Shown: positions 1 through 8,050 of the stretch, in pieces | Layout of the letters: each line of letters begins with the position of its first letter | How positions within the stretch are numbered: position 1 is the stretch's first letter | Assembly: GCA_030430575.1 (NCBI GenBank) | Contig: JAUIKF010000011.1 | Coordinates: 62,001-126,000, forward strand | DNA: 64,000 nucleotides | Source: Bacteroidia bacterium | GTDB taxonomy: Bacteria > Bacteroidota > Bacteroidia > J057 | Reading direction: 5' to 3' | Made by a program: the position numbers and the translations under genes | Notes under the pieces: generated by a model | Database searches by the model: none | What the model saw: only the letters and a program-made list of their open reading frames with translations | What the model was told of the DNA's origin: nothing

Positions 1-2
1 AA

Positions 3-1805
3 ATCGTGCGGATTCTTCATTACACACAACACCATCAGGAAGCCGTCTCTTTTTTTGAACAAAAAGTGCCTCCTCCCGCCCAAAAGACAGAGATTTACTA
101 TTACCTCATTGACCAGTTAGCTGGGTGCTATTATTCCCTTGGTGAGCGCGCCAAGGCAGGGCGTCTGTTCATGGAAGTGGTACTTCACAGTCGAGACCGC
201 AAGGCGTCTGCCTATAGGAGTTTTCGCTACTGTGAAGAATCCTTAGAGGTAAGTGAATACCTGGAAACAGCCACAGACAGCCTGGATTTTGTTTTGCTAA
301 AAAGTCTTAATGGATTCTCTGATGGGTTGGCTGTGCTTAAAGAATTGGCGGAGATGGCCCCAGCTGACGAACGCGTGGAGCTGCTATTCATGCGTACCCT
401 CAATGATATAGAAAGGGAAGTATGGCCTACTCAGATAGGCATGCAGGCAAAAGATTTCCCTCACATTGAACCCAAAACCCAATTGCGTATCGAGGCCCTT
501 GATGACCTTGCCAAAAAGCTGATGGCTGCCCCAGCAGTAACCAACATTTCCTTTTGGCAACTTACAAGCTCCTATCTCTCCTTCCTTCAAGGGAGAATTC
601 CTGAAGCCCAAAAGAAGTTAGACCGCTTGAATGGGAACCAGCATGAAGCGCAGAAGCAATTATTGGCGCGTGTCTACGAGGTGTTTTCTTGGGATAACAT
701 TAGGACAAAAGAAGAGCAATCCCTGGATGAGATGTTAGGTGATCTTATTTCACAGGAATCCATGGAATATTATGACATACTTCCTTCCACTTGGCAAGGC
801 TTTATATTGGAGCGTGTGGGCCATATTTATTACAAAAATGGTCAATTGGCCAAAGCTTTTTTGGTTCACAATAACATAGAAGAACTAGATCGCATCGGTT
901 CACTCCCTTTATTGGATGACTTGCTGGTATTTATGGATAAAGCAGATAAGAATACTTTTGAAAAAAGCTTAGCCAAAAGAAGCAAGACCAAGTCTACAGG
1001 CTATGAAGGGAAAGTTTATATCACTTATCTAAAGGGCCTTTATTACCTCCAACAGGCAAAGCCTGAGATGGCCCTAGCTCCATTAACTGTCAAAACTGCG
1101 ACTGGCTATCCACTCGGCGGCTATGTTTCGGCCAAGGTATTCAGCAACAATACAATGGAGTGCTTTAGCTGCCCTGAGGAGCAGGTGATGGTTGATTCTG
1201 TTTACCTGAGTTTTGCTTTTATCAAAGACCGCTTTAGAAAGTATGAATTGGCGGCTTATCTGATCAAACTAGACTCCATCGCTGAGCATGCGACTGATTG
1301 GAAAAAGAAGCTTGCCCATTACCTGCTCGGCAATTATTATTTCAACGTGTCGAACACGGGATACTACAGGGGGCTGCTGTGGGAGCGACACAATTGCTGC
1401 CACGGTGACTATGCCTTTTATGAACCAAGCAGCCATATAGCCGCGAAGGACCAAGTAACAACAGGAAAAGGATATAATTTTTTTGGAATAGACCGCTTTT
1501 ACACGTCTTCCTTTGGCCTGCAACTACACGCCATGAAGCATTACCAACAAGTCATTTCCCACTCCACCAATAAAGAATTGAATGCGCGTTGTTATTATAT
1601 GATGGCTAAATGTGAGCTAAATGACTTGTACAATACACACGGTAGGGCAGAATTAAGGTATAGGGAAATTAGCGGAAAGCCTACTGAGGTTACCCTGCCC
1701 TATAAGCAAAGTTTTCAGCAACTCAAGGCAGCCTATAGCGACACTGAATTTTATCGACAAATCATTAAGGAGTGTAGTTTTTTTAAAACTTATTGTTCGT
1801 TTTGA
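3..1805 (+). CDS. TPR-like helical-repeat protein, 5'-truncated
   Basis: The frame is open to the left edge. The first possible start, a GTG at 6, falls inside what reads as a helical repeat, so the true N-terminus probably lies outside the window. The roughly 600 visible residues have no signal peptide or membrane segment. They consist of paired amphipathic helices rich in Tyr, Leu and Ala (for example QLAGCYYSLGERAKAGRLF near residue 37 and GHIYYKNGQLAKAF near residue 275), the usual look of degenerate TPR/SEL1-like scaffolds. A Cys pair (CFSC, residues 386-389 counted from the GTG) and a CC in the C-terminal third are not in an obvious metal-site context. No catalytic motif is visible. I do not recognise the family. 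A role as a protein-interaction scaffold is inference. A strong hairpin follows the stop. Confidence 0.7.
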   Translation: MVRILHYTQHHQEAVSFFEQKVPPPAQKTEIYYYLIDQLAGCYYSLGERAKAGRLFMEVVLHSRDRKASAYRSFRYCEESLEVSEYLETATDSLDFVLLKSLNGFSDGLAVLKELAEMAPADERVELLFMRTLNDIEREVWPTQIGMQAKDFPHIEPKTQLRIEALDDLAKKLMAAPAVTNISFWQLTSSYLSFLQGRIPEAQKKLDRLNGNQHEAQKQLLARVYEVFSWDNIRTKEEQSLDEMLGDLISQESMEYYDILPSTWQGFILERVGHIYYKNGQLAKAFLVHNNIEELDRIGSLPLLDDLLVFMDKADKNTFEKSLAKRSKTKSTGYEGKVYITYLKGLYYLQQAKPEMALAPLTVKTATGYPLGGYVSAKVFSNNTMECFSCPEEQVMVDSVYLSFAFIKDRFRKYELAAYLIKLDSIAEHATDWKKKLAHYLLGNYYFNVSNTGYYRGLLWERHNCCHGDYAFYEPSSHIAAKDQVTTGKGYNFFGIDRFYTSSFGLQLHAMKHYQQVISHSTNKELNARCYYMMAKCELNDLYNTHGRAELRYREISGKPTEVTLPYKQSFQQLKAAYSDTEFYRQIIKECSFFKTYCSF

Positions 1806-1813
1806 TAGCAGAA

Positions 1814-1850
1814 AAACACCTCGGAGGTTTTGGAAACCTCCGAGGTGTTT
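1814..1850. terminator. Bidirectional terminator hairpin
   Basis: Perfect 17-base arms (1814-1830 and 1834-1850, core CACCTCGGAGGT) around a 3-base loop. A-rich on the left and T-rich on the right. It lies between convergent genes ending at 1805 and 1876, so it can serve both. Confidence 0.85.
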
Positions 1851-1875
1851 ATGCACTGATAATCAACACTTTACC

Positions 1876-3633
1876 CTACCTCACTACCACCTTCTCCACT
1901 ACCCTCCCTTTAGCTAAAACCAGTTCTACCAAATAAAATCCAGCCGACAAACCCTCAGCCTCCACTGAGACCTTCAATTCCTTCGAAAAATCATTTTCCC
2001 ATGTTTGAAGAACTTGGCCTTGCAGGTTGCGGAGATGGATTGTAGCTGTTTGCGGCTTGGGCCAATTTGCCTCAATGGAAAAAGAACCATTGGTGGGATT
2101 GGGGAAAACCTTTAAATTGCCTTCTACCAACTCCTCGCCAAACCCACTTGCCCCATCTCCATAGCGCAACACACACATATCGAAGTCACCTTTGGAAAAG
2201 CGCAGGTCGCCGCTTTGCTGGTGAAATAGCATGGAGGAAGAATACAAGCCCCCCACTGCGACATCTTTGCCATTAGAAGCCAGCCCCTCAACCTTGGCAT
2301 CCCCCAAGCCCCTGATCATCCAACTGGACTGATAGGCCATATTCGCATCGTATTTTGCTACGAAGATATCGGCCGTTCCTCCCAGAGAGGTGATCTTCGC
2401 TGAGTCAGCAGAAGGGTCGAGGTCTATTCCTGGAACTGAACTCCCATATTCCCCCGCTAGGAAGAAGTCCCCATTGGCAAATACCTCCAATTGCTTTCCT
2501 CTATGGAATCCTGGCCCATCGAAGGTATAGGCCCATTGGTAAGCGCCCTGTCCATCGTATTTGGCCGTAAATGTAGCGATGGAGGTCATGGGGGTAATCG
2601 TCCCATTTGCAGAAGTGAGATCAAAATCTGCTTCTCCTAATAAGCGCCCTGTAACATACACATTGCCCATGCCATCTGTGCCTACATCCATGCCCATCTC
2701 TGGCGTTACATTGGCCCCATTGACGCTGCCAAAACCTTTCACCCAATCGAGTGCCCCCGTAGCGGTGTACTTAGCCAAGAAAATATCCTCTGCGCCGATC
2801 GTTGAAAGCGTACTTCCACCACCTGCCGGGTCGAAGTCCGGCGTGCCAAAGTAGTAGCCTGTCGTAAAGATATTGCCCGAATTGTCAATGGCCAGGGACT
2901 GAATTTGCTGGTCGGAGGCACCGCCCATTTGTTGTCCCCAGATCAGGTTGCCATTGCTATCGTATTTTGCCAAAAACATGTCTCGTAAGGGCCCATCTGA
3001 TACTAGCATTTTGGTAGGCGAAAGATATACCGTGTCCCAAAAAGCCCCACCAATGACCAAATCGCCGTTTCCGTCAATTTCCATAGTCGTAATCGCTAGG
3101 AGCGTGGCGGTCTGGCTAGCAGCCCGGTCTCGGGCTGTGAGCAGGTGTTTTGCCCAGACGAGCTTGCCGTCTGTATCGTATTTGGCGAGGTAGCCATCGG
3201 GCCAGAAGCCTGCGGTATTGGAGGTGAGGATGGTTGAATCTGGTCCTGGATCAAAGTCCACGGAACGTGTAAAAACGCCCCCCATATATGCCGCTCCCTG
3301 ATCGTCGACGGTCATAGCCCACCCTCGGTCCCAGCCGAGGTTCCCAAAGGCATAGGCCCAAAGCTTATCGCCCGAAGGGCTGTATTTCGCTAGAAAAATG
3401 TCTCTCCAGCCATTGCTTTTCACATATTCTACACCTGAGCCATCAATTACATCCAATGAATCTTCGAATGTGCCTATGAAGTAAGTATTGCCCATGGCAT
3501 CCATGGCGAGGTCCGTGACTTCATCTCGGTTGCCACTGCCAAGGCTGAGGCCCCATTCAAAGTCCGTTTGGGCGGATAGAGGATTTAGGATAAATAAAGC
3601 GAGAAGGAGGGTAAATAGTTGATGTCTTTTCAT
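1876..3633 (-). CDS. SBBP-repeat beta-propeller protein with T9SS sorting domain
   Basis: A 585-residue secreted protein. The signal peptide is MKRHQLFTLLLALFILNPLS with cleavage after SAQ. The body is a series of about 50-residue blades that repeat the pattern 'D..GN.Y..G.F', then 'D.FLAKY...G.L.WA..' (IFLAKYSPSGDKLWAYAFGN, MFLAKYDSNGNLIWGQQMGG, IFLAKYTATGALDWVKGFGS). This is the hallmark of SBBP repeats that form a beta-propeller. The last ~75 residues carry a type A sorting domain (VFPNPTNGSFSIEA, ending EKVVVR), so it should be exported by T9SS and anchored or released at the surface. The ligand is unknown. It reads convergently with the truncated gene at the left edge and shares its terminator. 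Confidence 0.9.
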   Translation of the reverse strand: MKRHQLFTLLLALFILNPLSAQTDFEWGLSLGSGNRDEVTDLAMDAMGNTYFIGTFEDSLDVIDGSGVEYVKSNGWRDIFLAKYSPSGDKLWAYAFGNLGWDRGWAMTVDDQGAAYMGGVFTRSVDFDPGPDSTILTSNTAGFWPDGYLAKYDTDGKLVWAKHLLTARDRAASQTATLLAITTMEIDGNGDLVIGGAFWDTVYLSPTKMLVSDGPLRDMFLAKYDSNGNLIWGQQMGGASDQQIQSLAIDNSGNIFTTGYYFGTPDFDPAGGGSTLSTIGAEDIFLAKYTATGALDWVKGFGSVNGANVTPEMGMDVGTDGMGNVYVTGRLLGEADFDLTSANGTITPMTSIATFTAKYDGQGAYQWAYTFDGPGFHRGKQLEVFANGDFFLAGEYGSSVPGIDLDPSADSAKITSLGGTADIFVAKYDANMAYQSSWMIRGLGDAKVEGLASNGKDVAVGGLYSSSMLFHQQSGDLRFSKGDFDMCVLRYGDGASGFGEELVEGNLKVFPNPTNGSFSIEANWPKPQTATIHLRNLQGQVLQTWENDFSKELKVSVEAEGLSAGFYLVELVLAKGRVVEKVVVR

Positions 3634-3651
3634 GGAAGGTTAAGGATTAGC

Positions 3652-3686
3652 GTTCTAGGTTCTAGGTATTATGTTCTATGAGCTAT
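3652..3686. repeat. Heptamer tandem array (GTTCTAG type)
   Basis: Five consecutive 7-base words: GTTCTAG, GTTCTAG, GTATTAT, GTTCTAT, GAGCTAT. It lies just upstream of the SBBP-repeat gene, in its presumed promoter or leader. The same word recurs at 23749 and 25364. Confidence 0.8.
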
Positions 3687-3740
3687 GGGAATACCTTCCA
3701 AAAGGTTAACAGGCCAGAATCATTTAGGACAAAAAAATTA

Positions 3741-3802
3741 CCACGGATTACCCAGATTTTCACAGACAAAAAGATATCCGTGCTAATCCGTGTGATCCGT
3801 GG
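3741..3802. repeat. Inverted array of nonamers (ATCCGTGN type)
   Basis: Three left 9-mers (CCACGGATT, ACCCAGATT, TTCACAGAC), an 8-base spacer, then three right 9-mers (ATCCGTGCT, AATCCGTGT, GATCCGTGG). The outer ends are perfectly complementary (CCACGGAT/ATCCGTGG). It can fold into an imperfect hairpin of about 27 bp. It sits between the 133-aa gene and the SBBP-repeat gene. A sister copy lies at 4808-4872. Confidence 0.85.
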
Positions 3803-3821
3803 CTTATTCTTGCTGCATCGA

Positions 3822-4223
3822 CTAAACTGCCCGCATCCTATTATTGCGCTTATTATGCTCCACCTCCGCTAAGCCTAAGGCTTCCATAAGCGGCGGGATA
3901 TACATCCCAAATCGTCCGCGCAAGCCCTTCTTTAACCCATACCATCCACCGATGGGATTGCTTTCCGAGCGTCCCCAGTGCTCGACCGTGCCTTCTTTAG
4001 TTTCTTTCTTCTCGTCTTTGCTTCCCAGGAGCATCCAGTCTCCATGCTCTTTGAGCATGGCGTGAAGGTCTGCCAGGCAGCGGTAGTCATAATGCAACAC
4101 GGTTTTTCCCACCGTACAGACGATGATTTCTTTGCCGTCTTTTTCGCCAATATGCATCGTATATTCAGAGGTGCCTGGAGGGGTTTTAAGCACCCAAGGG
4201 TTTTCTTTGGTTCGTTTTTCCAT
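3822..4223 (-). CDS. Conserved-looking small cytoplasmic protein, function unknown
   Basis: 133 residues with no signal peptide or membrane segment. It is rich in Lys and Glu, with an aromatic, glycine-rich C-terminal half (GGWYGLKKGLRGRFGMY) and a central HYDYRCLADLHAMLKEHGDW stretch. Its ATG lies 6 bases after the SRPBCC stop, so the two are almost certainly co-transcribed, probably with the upstream sigma factor. I do not recognise the family and see no catalytic motif. Confidence 0.75.
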   Translation of the reverse strand: MEKRTKENPWVLKTPPGTSEYTMHIGEKDGKEIIVCTVGKTVLHYDYRCLADLHAMLKEHGDWMLLGSKDEKKETKEGTVEHWGRSESNPIGGWYGLKKGLRGRFGMYIPPLMEALGLAEVEHNKRNNRMRAV

Positions 4224-4229
4224 GGTTGA

Positions 4230-4733
4230 TTAGTTGTTATTGATTAATTCTGCTTCTTTCTTGAGATCTGCCGCAAATTGTTCAAATGCCTCATCGAATG
4301 GCGGGATGTACTTGGCGTACATCGGGAACATTAGGCCACCGATCTTTTCAGTCATGGTGAAAATCACATTGCCATTGCCGTCGGGTTGAAGGGTGTAAAC
4401 GCGGTTGCCTTTGCCATCTCCCCAGACCATGCGTGTCTCAGGTTCGACCTCCTTGACCTTCAGTTTGAAGGTGCGTTTTTCGTCCAATGTAGACTTGAGA
4501 CGAATTTTTTCGCCTTGCTTGATTTCTCCTTCCAGTGATACAACTGTGCTATTCCAGCGGGGAAAATCAGCCGCGTTCGTCAGTAGGCTCCAGATGATGG
4601 AGACATCTGCCTGGATTTTGATGCTGACTGTGGTTTCGCGGTTAAAAGTTGTCTTGGTGGTGGTCGCTTGGCCGTCTTGGCCCATAGCCGATGAAGTTGT
4701 CATAATGATGAGAATGATGAATAAATATTTCAT
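4230..4733 (-). CDS. SRPBCC/START-like ligand-binding protein, exported
   Basis: 168 residues from the ATG at 4733. A longer frame reaching 4811 runs into the repeat at 4808, and only the 4733 start gives a good signal peptide (MKYLFIILIIMTTSSAMGQ). The mature part has the SRPBCC pattern: a first strand ETTVSIKIQADVSIIWSLLT, 'FPRWNSTVVSLEGEIKQGEK', and a C-terminal long helix (PPFDEAFEQFAADLKKEAEL). Such proteins bind hydrophobic ligands in a helix-grip cavity. Here it would act in the periplasm, which is less common for the fold. It is followed after 6 bases by the 133-aa gene and preceded by the ECF sigma gene. Confidence 0.8.
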   Translation of the reverse strand: MKYLFIILIIMTTSSAMGQDGQATTTKTTFNRETTVSIKIQADVSIIWSLLTNAADFPRWNSTVVSLEGEIKQGEKIRLKSTLDEKRTFKLKVKEVEPETRMVWGDGKGNRVYTLQPDGNGNVIFTMTEKIGGLMFPMYAKYIPPFDEAFEQFAADLKKEAELINNN

Positions 4734-4807
4734 TGGTAAATCGTTTTGCCTCTTGGACGACTGGGCCAAACAAAACGATAGGATTTTTGCAGAAAAAAGA
4801 AGAAAAA

Positions 4808-4872
4808 CCACAGATTATCCAGATTCCCACAGATTTTCTTCTTTAATCCGTGTAAATCTGTGTAATCTGTGG
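4808..4872. repeat. Inverted array of 9-10-mers (AATCTGTGN type)
   Basis: Left units CCACAGATT, ATCCAGATT, CCCACAGATT; spacer TTCTTCTTT; right units AATCCGTGT, AAATCTGTGT, AATCTGTGG. Same design as 3741-3802. It lies in the leader between the sigma factor and SRPBCC genes, where it could fold in the shared transcript. Confidence 0.85.
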
Positions 4873-4901
4873 TGCATGTTAGGGGTGAAATGATTATTCC
4901 A

Positions 4902-5714
4902 CTAATTATCTCCATGAACCTTTTTTTCCAAATATTTTTCCATCACCTCTCTATTGTGTTCCAAATGGTGCAATTGTAGGGCTGCAGCCTTGGACTCAAA
5001 TGGGTCCAATTCCTGCAAAATCTGCATTCTCAGGTCAAAAAGCTCCTCTTTATTTTTCTTCTCTGCATCCCGCGCCATTTTCACTTCCACCAGGGCTTCT
5101 TCCGCTTTTTGTTTCGGATTAAAGATGCCATTCAGCTCAGTACACTGGTGGCATACGCCCTCCTTATTGATCAGCGAACAGCGTTTATCAAACAAGGCGA
5201 TCATCTTGCTCCGCCCCAAGTGCAAATGGTATTTCACCATCGCTTCCGTTAAGTCGGTGATCATAGCAATTTCTTTGACTTTGAAGGCATACACTTCCTT
5301 CAAAAACACCGTCAACTGCTGCTCCAGGGGCAAGGACTTCGACACGCAAGTGAAGCAAAAGGCAATATGCTCTTTGATCTCAAAATGTCCTTGTGGAGAG
5401 GTCTGGCGGATCTGCATAGCTTCTTGGAAAAATTCGCGATTGCCGAGCGCCGCCGTTCTACAAATGTCCGTGACATTCTCCGGCCAGCGTTTTTTGGCCC
5501 GTAAGAGGTCTCTTGCGAGGTTGGAAGCGATGGCGAATATCCAAGTTTTGAGGGAGGAATCTCCTTTGAAAGTATCTAGCTTCGCTACGGCCTTCAGATA
5601 GGTATCCTGAACAATGTCTTCTGTGTCTTGGACACTGGCAGTCATCCGAAGGATGTAGGACTTCAGCTGGCCGCGGGAGGCTTCGAAGGTTTGGGTGAAA
5701 ATTTCTGGGGTCAT
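4902..5714 (-). CDS. ECF-type sigma-70 factor with Cys-containing C-terminal extension
   Basis: 270 residues. Region 2 is at about 10-75 (DTEDIVQDTYLKAVAKLDTF, then LKTWIFAIASNLARDLLRAK, the -10 recognition/core-binding helices). Region 4 is at about 135-185 (LPLEQQLTVFLKEVYAFKVK, then a helix-turn-helix ending MVKYHLHLGRSKM). It has two additions: a Cys pair between the regions (FCFTCV) and a ~90-residue tail with C..., CHQC and charged coiled-coil-like helices. The Cys set could bind metal or sense redox state (inference). No anti-sigma gene with a single membrane span is adjacent. It heads the unit with the SRPBCC and 133-aa genes, which are plausible targets. Confidence 0.88.
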   Translation of the reverse strand: MTPEIFTQTFEASRGQLKSYILRMTASVQDTEDIVQDTYLKAVAKLDTFKGDSSLKTWIFAIASNLARDLLRAKKRWPENVTDICRTAALGNREFFQEAMQIRQTSPQGHFEIKEHIAFCFTCVSKSLPLEQQLTVFLKEVYAFKVKEIAMITDLTEAMVKYHLHLGRSKMIALFDKRCSLINKEGVCHQCTELNGIFNPKQKAEEALVEVKMARDAEKKNKEELFDLRMQILQELDPFESKAAALQLHHLEHNREVMEKYLEKKVHGDN

Positions 5715-5745
5715 AAGATTCAGTTACAAATGTTTTGCGAAAGAG

Positions 5746-5840
5746 GCACGGATTACCCACAAATCAGCCCTACAAATCCAGAAATCCGCGCCAGCTGCTT
5801 TAAAGACAATTCCTATTTTCATTTTAACTTTCATTTTAAC
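5746..5840. repeat. Degenerate nonamer motif plus two 12-mers
   Basis: 5746-5793 has the GCACGGATT/ACCCACAAA start and AAATCCGCG end of the nonamer element but weak pairing. 5817-5840 holds two exact copies of TTTCATTTTAAC. It lies between the sigma-factor start and the end of the GH109-like gene. Confidence 0.55.
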
Positions 5841-5850
5841 TTTGATTCCC

Positions 5851-7206
5851 TCAAAAATCATCTCCCAACGCAAACGTCTGCTTCCTCCGCATCCAACGCC
5901 CACGCGTGAAGTCAGGCACCTGAACAGGTTCCCCGCCACGAGAGATCGACTCCTCAGAAAGGGGCGTAATAGAACTCCACGCCGCTGCGTCGTAGGCGTC
6001 CAGCGGTGTTGGTTCCCCCCGCTTGGCAGCTTCTATAAAGGCATTCAGGACAAAAAAGTCCATCCCGCCATGGCCTGCGCCTTCGGCGTAGGCAGCATAT
6101 TTCTTCCACAAGGGATGATCGTATTTCTCCAAATAAGGCGCAGCCTCTTCCCAGCGATGCGCAGGACTGGTCCCTTCGATGTAGAGTGACTTATTGACAT
6201 CCATCCAGATGCCATTGGTGCCTTGCACACGGAAGCCCAAGGAGTAGGGCCTGGGCAGATTGGTGTCGTGGCTCACGATGATGCTCTCGCCGTTGGCGGT
6301 TTGAATGACCGTCGTGATGACGTCTCCCAGCTTCCACTTCAGCTTGGCGTTGGGATGGTCTTCGCCTGCTTGTTTGACGATGTAGTCTTGAAGGCCTCGC
6401 GCTTTCGAGGCAGTTGAAGTAAGGGCAACAAAACGGTTGCCCCGGTTGATGTTGAGCATAGTACCTATGGGACCGAGTCCATGGGTTGGGTAGACATCGG
6501 CATTGCGATAGAGAGAGTGGTACGTCCGCCAACGCGCCTCTGCATGCGCTTTTTCCCCAAATTCTACCCCTCCTCCCGCATACTGCTTGCCGTCGTTGAA
6601 CTTGACAGCGCGCAAGTCGTGCTGATAGCCACACTCGGCATGCACCAATTCGCCAAATAGGTTTTGGCGCGCCATATTGAGCACCGCCATGACATCGCGG
6701 CGGTAACAGACATTTTCCAAAATCATACAAGGCACGCCCGTCTCTTCAAAAGTATCTACAAGGTCCCAGCACTCTTCTAGTGTCATCGCTGCCGATACCT
6801 CTACGCCCGCGTATTTGCCTGCTTTCATGGCCGCTACGGCCATGCGTGTATGCCATAGCCACGGCGTAGCGATGATGACAGCATCCAAGTCATCTCGGGC
6901 GAGCATTTCTAAAAAAGCGAATTCCCCATCTTTATACACTGCCGGCTTCGGGCGATCTGAGTGTTTGAAGATTTCTAATGCCTGATGAATGGCCTGAGGA
7001 TCGATATCACATATCGCATTTACTACTGTGTCTTCCCTCACCAACGAGAGCCGCAGGTGGTCCCGCCCACGATAGCCCGTACCGATAAATCCAAGTCGCA
7101 CTTTCTTGTCATCTTGTGCCCGCAAGAAATTGGGGGCCAAAAGCGTAGCACTCGCCACGGCTGTTGTCTGAAGGAATTTCCTTCTGCTGAAAGTAGTATC
7201 TGCCAT
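5851..7206 (-). CDS. Gfo/Idh/MocA oxidoreductase, GH109-like
   Basis: 451 residues. The N-terminus has a Tat-type signal (SRRKFLQTTAVASATLLAPN), so the folded protein with its cofactor is expected in the periplasm. A Rossmann NAD-binding domain follows (VRLGFIGTGYRGRDHLRL, then AICDIDPQ and VIIATPWLWH), then the C-terminal beta-sheet domain with GELVHAECGYQHDLR and 'THGLGPIGTMLNINRGNRF'. That pattern matches the GH109 alpha-N-acetylgalactosaminidase family, which cleaves glycosides by an NAD-dependent oxidation/elimination route. The length is normal for the family. Substrate specificity cannot be read from the sequence. It is a single gene with no sugar-transport neighbours. Confidence 0.88.
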   Translation of the reverse strand: MADTTFSRRKFLQTTAVASATLLAPNFLRAQDDKKVRLGFIGTGYRGRDHLRLSLVREDTVVNAICDIDPQAIHQALEIFKHSDRPKPAVYKDGEFAFLEMLARDDLDAVIIATPWLWHTRMAVAAMKAGKYAGVEVSAAMTLEECWDLVDTFEETGVPCMILENVCYRRDVMAVLNMARQNLFGELVHAECGYQHDLRAVKFNDGKQYAGGGVEFGEKAHAEARWRTYHSLYRNADVYPTHGLGPIGTMLNINRGNRFVALTSTASKARGLQDYIVKQAGEDHPNAKLKWKLGDVITTVIQTANGESIIVSHDTNLPRPYSLGFRVQGTNGIWMDVNKSLYIEGTSPAHRWEEAAPYLEKYDHPLWKKYAAYAEGAGHGGMDFFVLNAFIEAAKRGEPTPLDAYDAAAWSSITPLSEESISRGGEPVQVPDFTRGRWMRRKQTFALGDDF

Positions 7207-7503
7207 ATAGTTTGATGTTTTTTAACAAAATTGTGCCTGATAGTTCATTAGCAAAATAGGGCATTTTTATACAAAATGTAGATCCGTGCTCCCTTTTTTA
7301 AAAAGGGTCATTTTTTTTACTGCAATTATTAATGAATTATCAATTCTTATAGATTTCTGGCCCAAGGCCACGGCTTGGAATTCGCCTAAATTCCTGTGAT
7401 ATTAGAAATGATTTCTAGAAAAAACTAGTGCCACTACGCACGTAATGCATTTTTACACAGATGAGTGAGCTGTCCATTGGGCGGCTCTTTTTTTTTGGGG
7501 GGA
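7207..7503. other. Intergenic spacer with short palindrome
   Basis: An AT-rich spacer upstream of the GH109-like gene. The only structure I see is a palindrome at 7291-7307 (CCCTTTTTTAAAAAGGG), too short-stemmed and AT-rich to call a terminator with confidence. No reading frame here looks real. The spacer continues as the octamer array at 7504. Confidence 0.5.
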
Positions 7504-7543
7504 AATGAAAAAATGAGTAGATGAATAAATGATAAAATGGCAA
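7504..7543. repeat. Octamer tandem array (ATGAnnAA type)
   Basis: Period-8 words ATGAAAAA, ATGAGTAG, ATGAATAA, ATGATAAA, ATGGCAAG, directly upstream of the four-helix gene. Bases 7510-7531 are identical to 7976-7997 downstream of the gene, a 22-base perfect direct repeat bracketing it. Confidence 0.85.
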
Positions 7544-7588
7544 GAAATTCCGTATATTATCATTTGTTTATTTCCAAAGCCCCATATC

Positions 7589-7966
7589 ATGAAATACAAT
7601 CAAACTGAGAAAGGAGCCTTCATTGAGAAGATGAAGCTCAAGACCAAGCAATTTGCGATTGACATTATTCACTTCTGCGATGCTTTACCCAAATCACAAG
7701 CCTGTCGCACCATTTCCTTCCAACTTATCAGATCAGCCACCTCAACGGGTGCAAATTATCGAGCATCTTGCCGTGCCAGATCCAAGGCTGAATTTCGTTC
7801 CAAAATCAGTATTACTGTGGAAGAAGCAGATGAAAGCCAGTATTGGCTAGAGATTCTTCAGGGAACTCAGGTGAATTTTGATCGTGAGGAGTTAAAGAAT
7901 TTGCTATTAGAGAGTAGTGAAATCCTCGCAATAGTTACAAAAGCAAGAAAGAGTGTTTCTGAATAA
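7589..7966 (+). CDS. S23/IVS-type four-helix bundle protein
   Basis: 125 residues from the ATG at 7589 (MKYNQTEKGAF). An upstream start at 7529 would translate the octamer repeat. The sequence carries the family signature: KTKQFAIDIIHFCDALPKS, then ISFQLIRSATSTGANYRASC, RSKAEFRSKISITVEEADES and a C-terminal helix with LLLESSEILAIVTKARKS. Members (TIGR02436-type) form pentameric four-helix bundles related to the bAvd accessory protein of diversity-generating retroelements and occur as intervening sequences in 23S rRNA genes. No reverse transcriptase or rRNA is present here, so this is a stand-alone copy. The repeat bracketing is unusual and may reflect how it was inserted (inference). Confidence 0.88.
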   Translation: MKYNQTEKGAFIEKMKLKTKQFAIDIIHFCDALPKSQACRTISFQLIRSATSTGANYRASCRARSKAEFRSKISITVEEADESQYWLEILQGTQVNFDREELKNLLLESSEILAIVTKARKSVSE

Positions 7967-7967
7967 A

Positions 7968-8048
7968 GAAATGATAAAATGAGTAGATGAATAAATGGCA
8001 AAATATCCCACATTTTATCATTTATTCATTTTATCATCTAATCATTTC
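7968..8048. repeat. Inverted octamer array between convergent genes
   Basis: The left 30-base arm (7968-7997: ATGATAAA, ATGAGTAG, ATGAATAA words) is mirrored by a right arm (8019-8048) of reverse-complement words (TTATTCAT, TTTATCAT). It fills nearly the whole gap between the four-helix gene stop and the TamL stop, so it may act as a transcription barrier for both. Confidence 0.85.
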
Positions 8049-8050
8049 CC

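Noticed and set aside
7589-7966. Part of a diversity-generating retroelement
   Set aside because: The S23-type protein is related to bAvd, but I see no reverse transcriptase and no template/variable repeat pair nearby.
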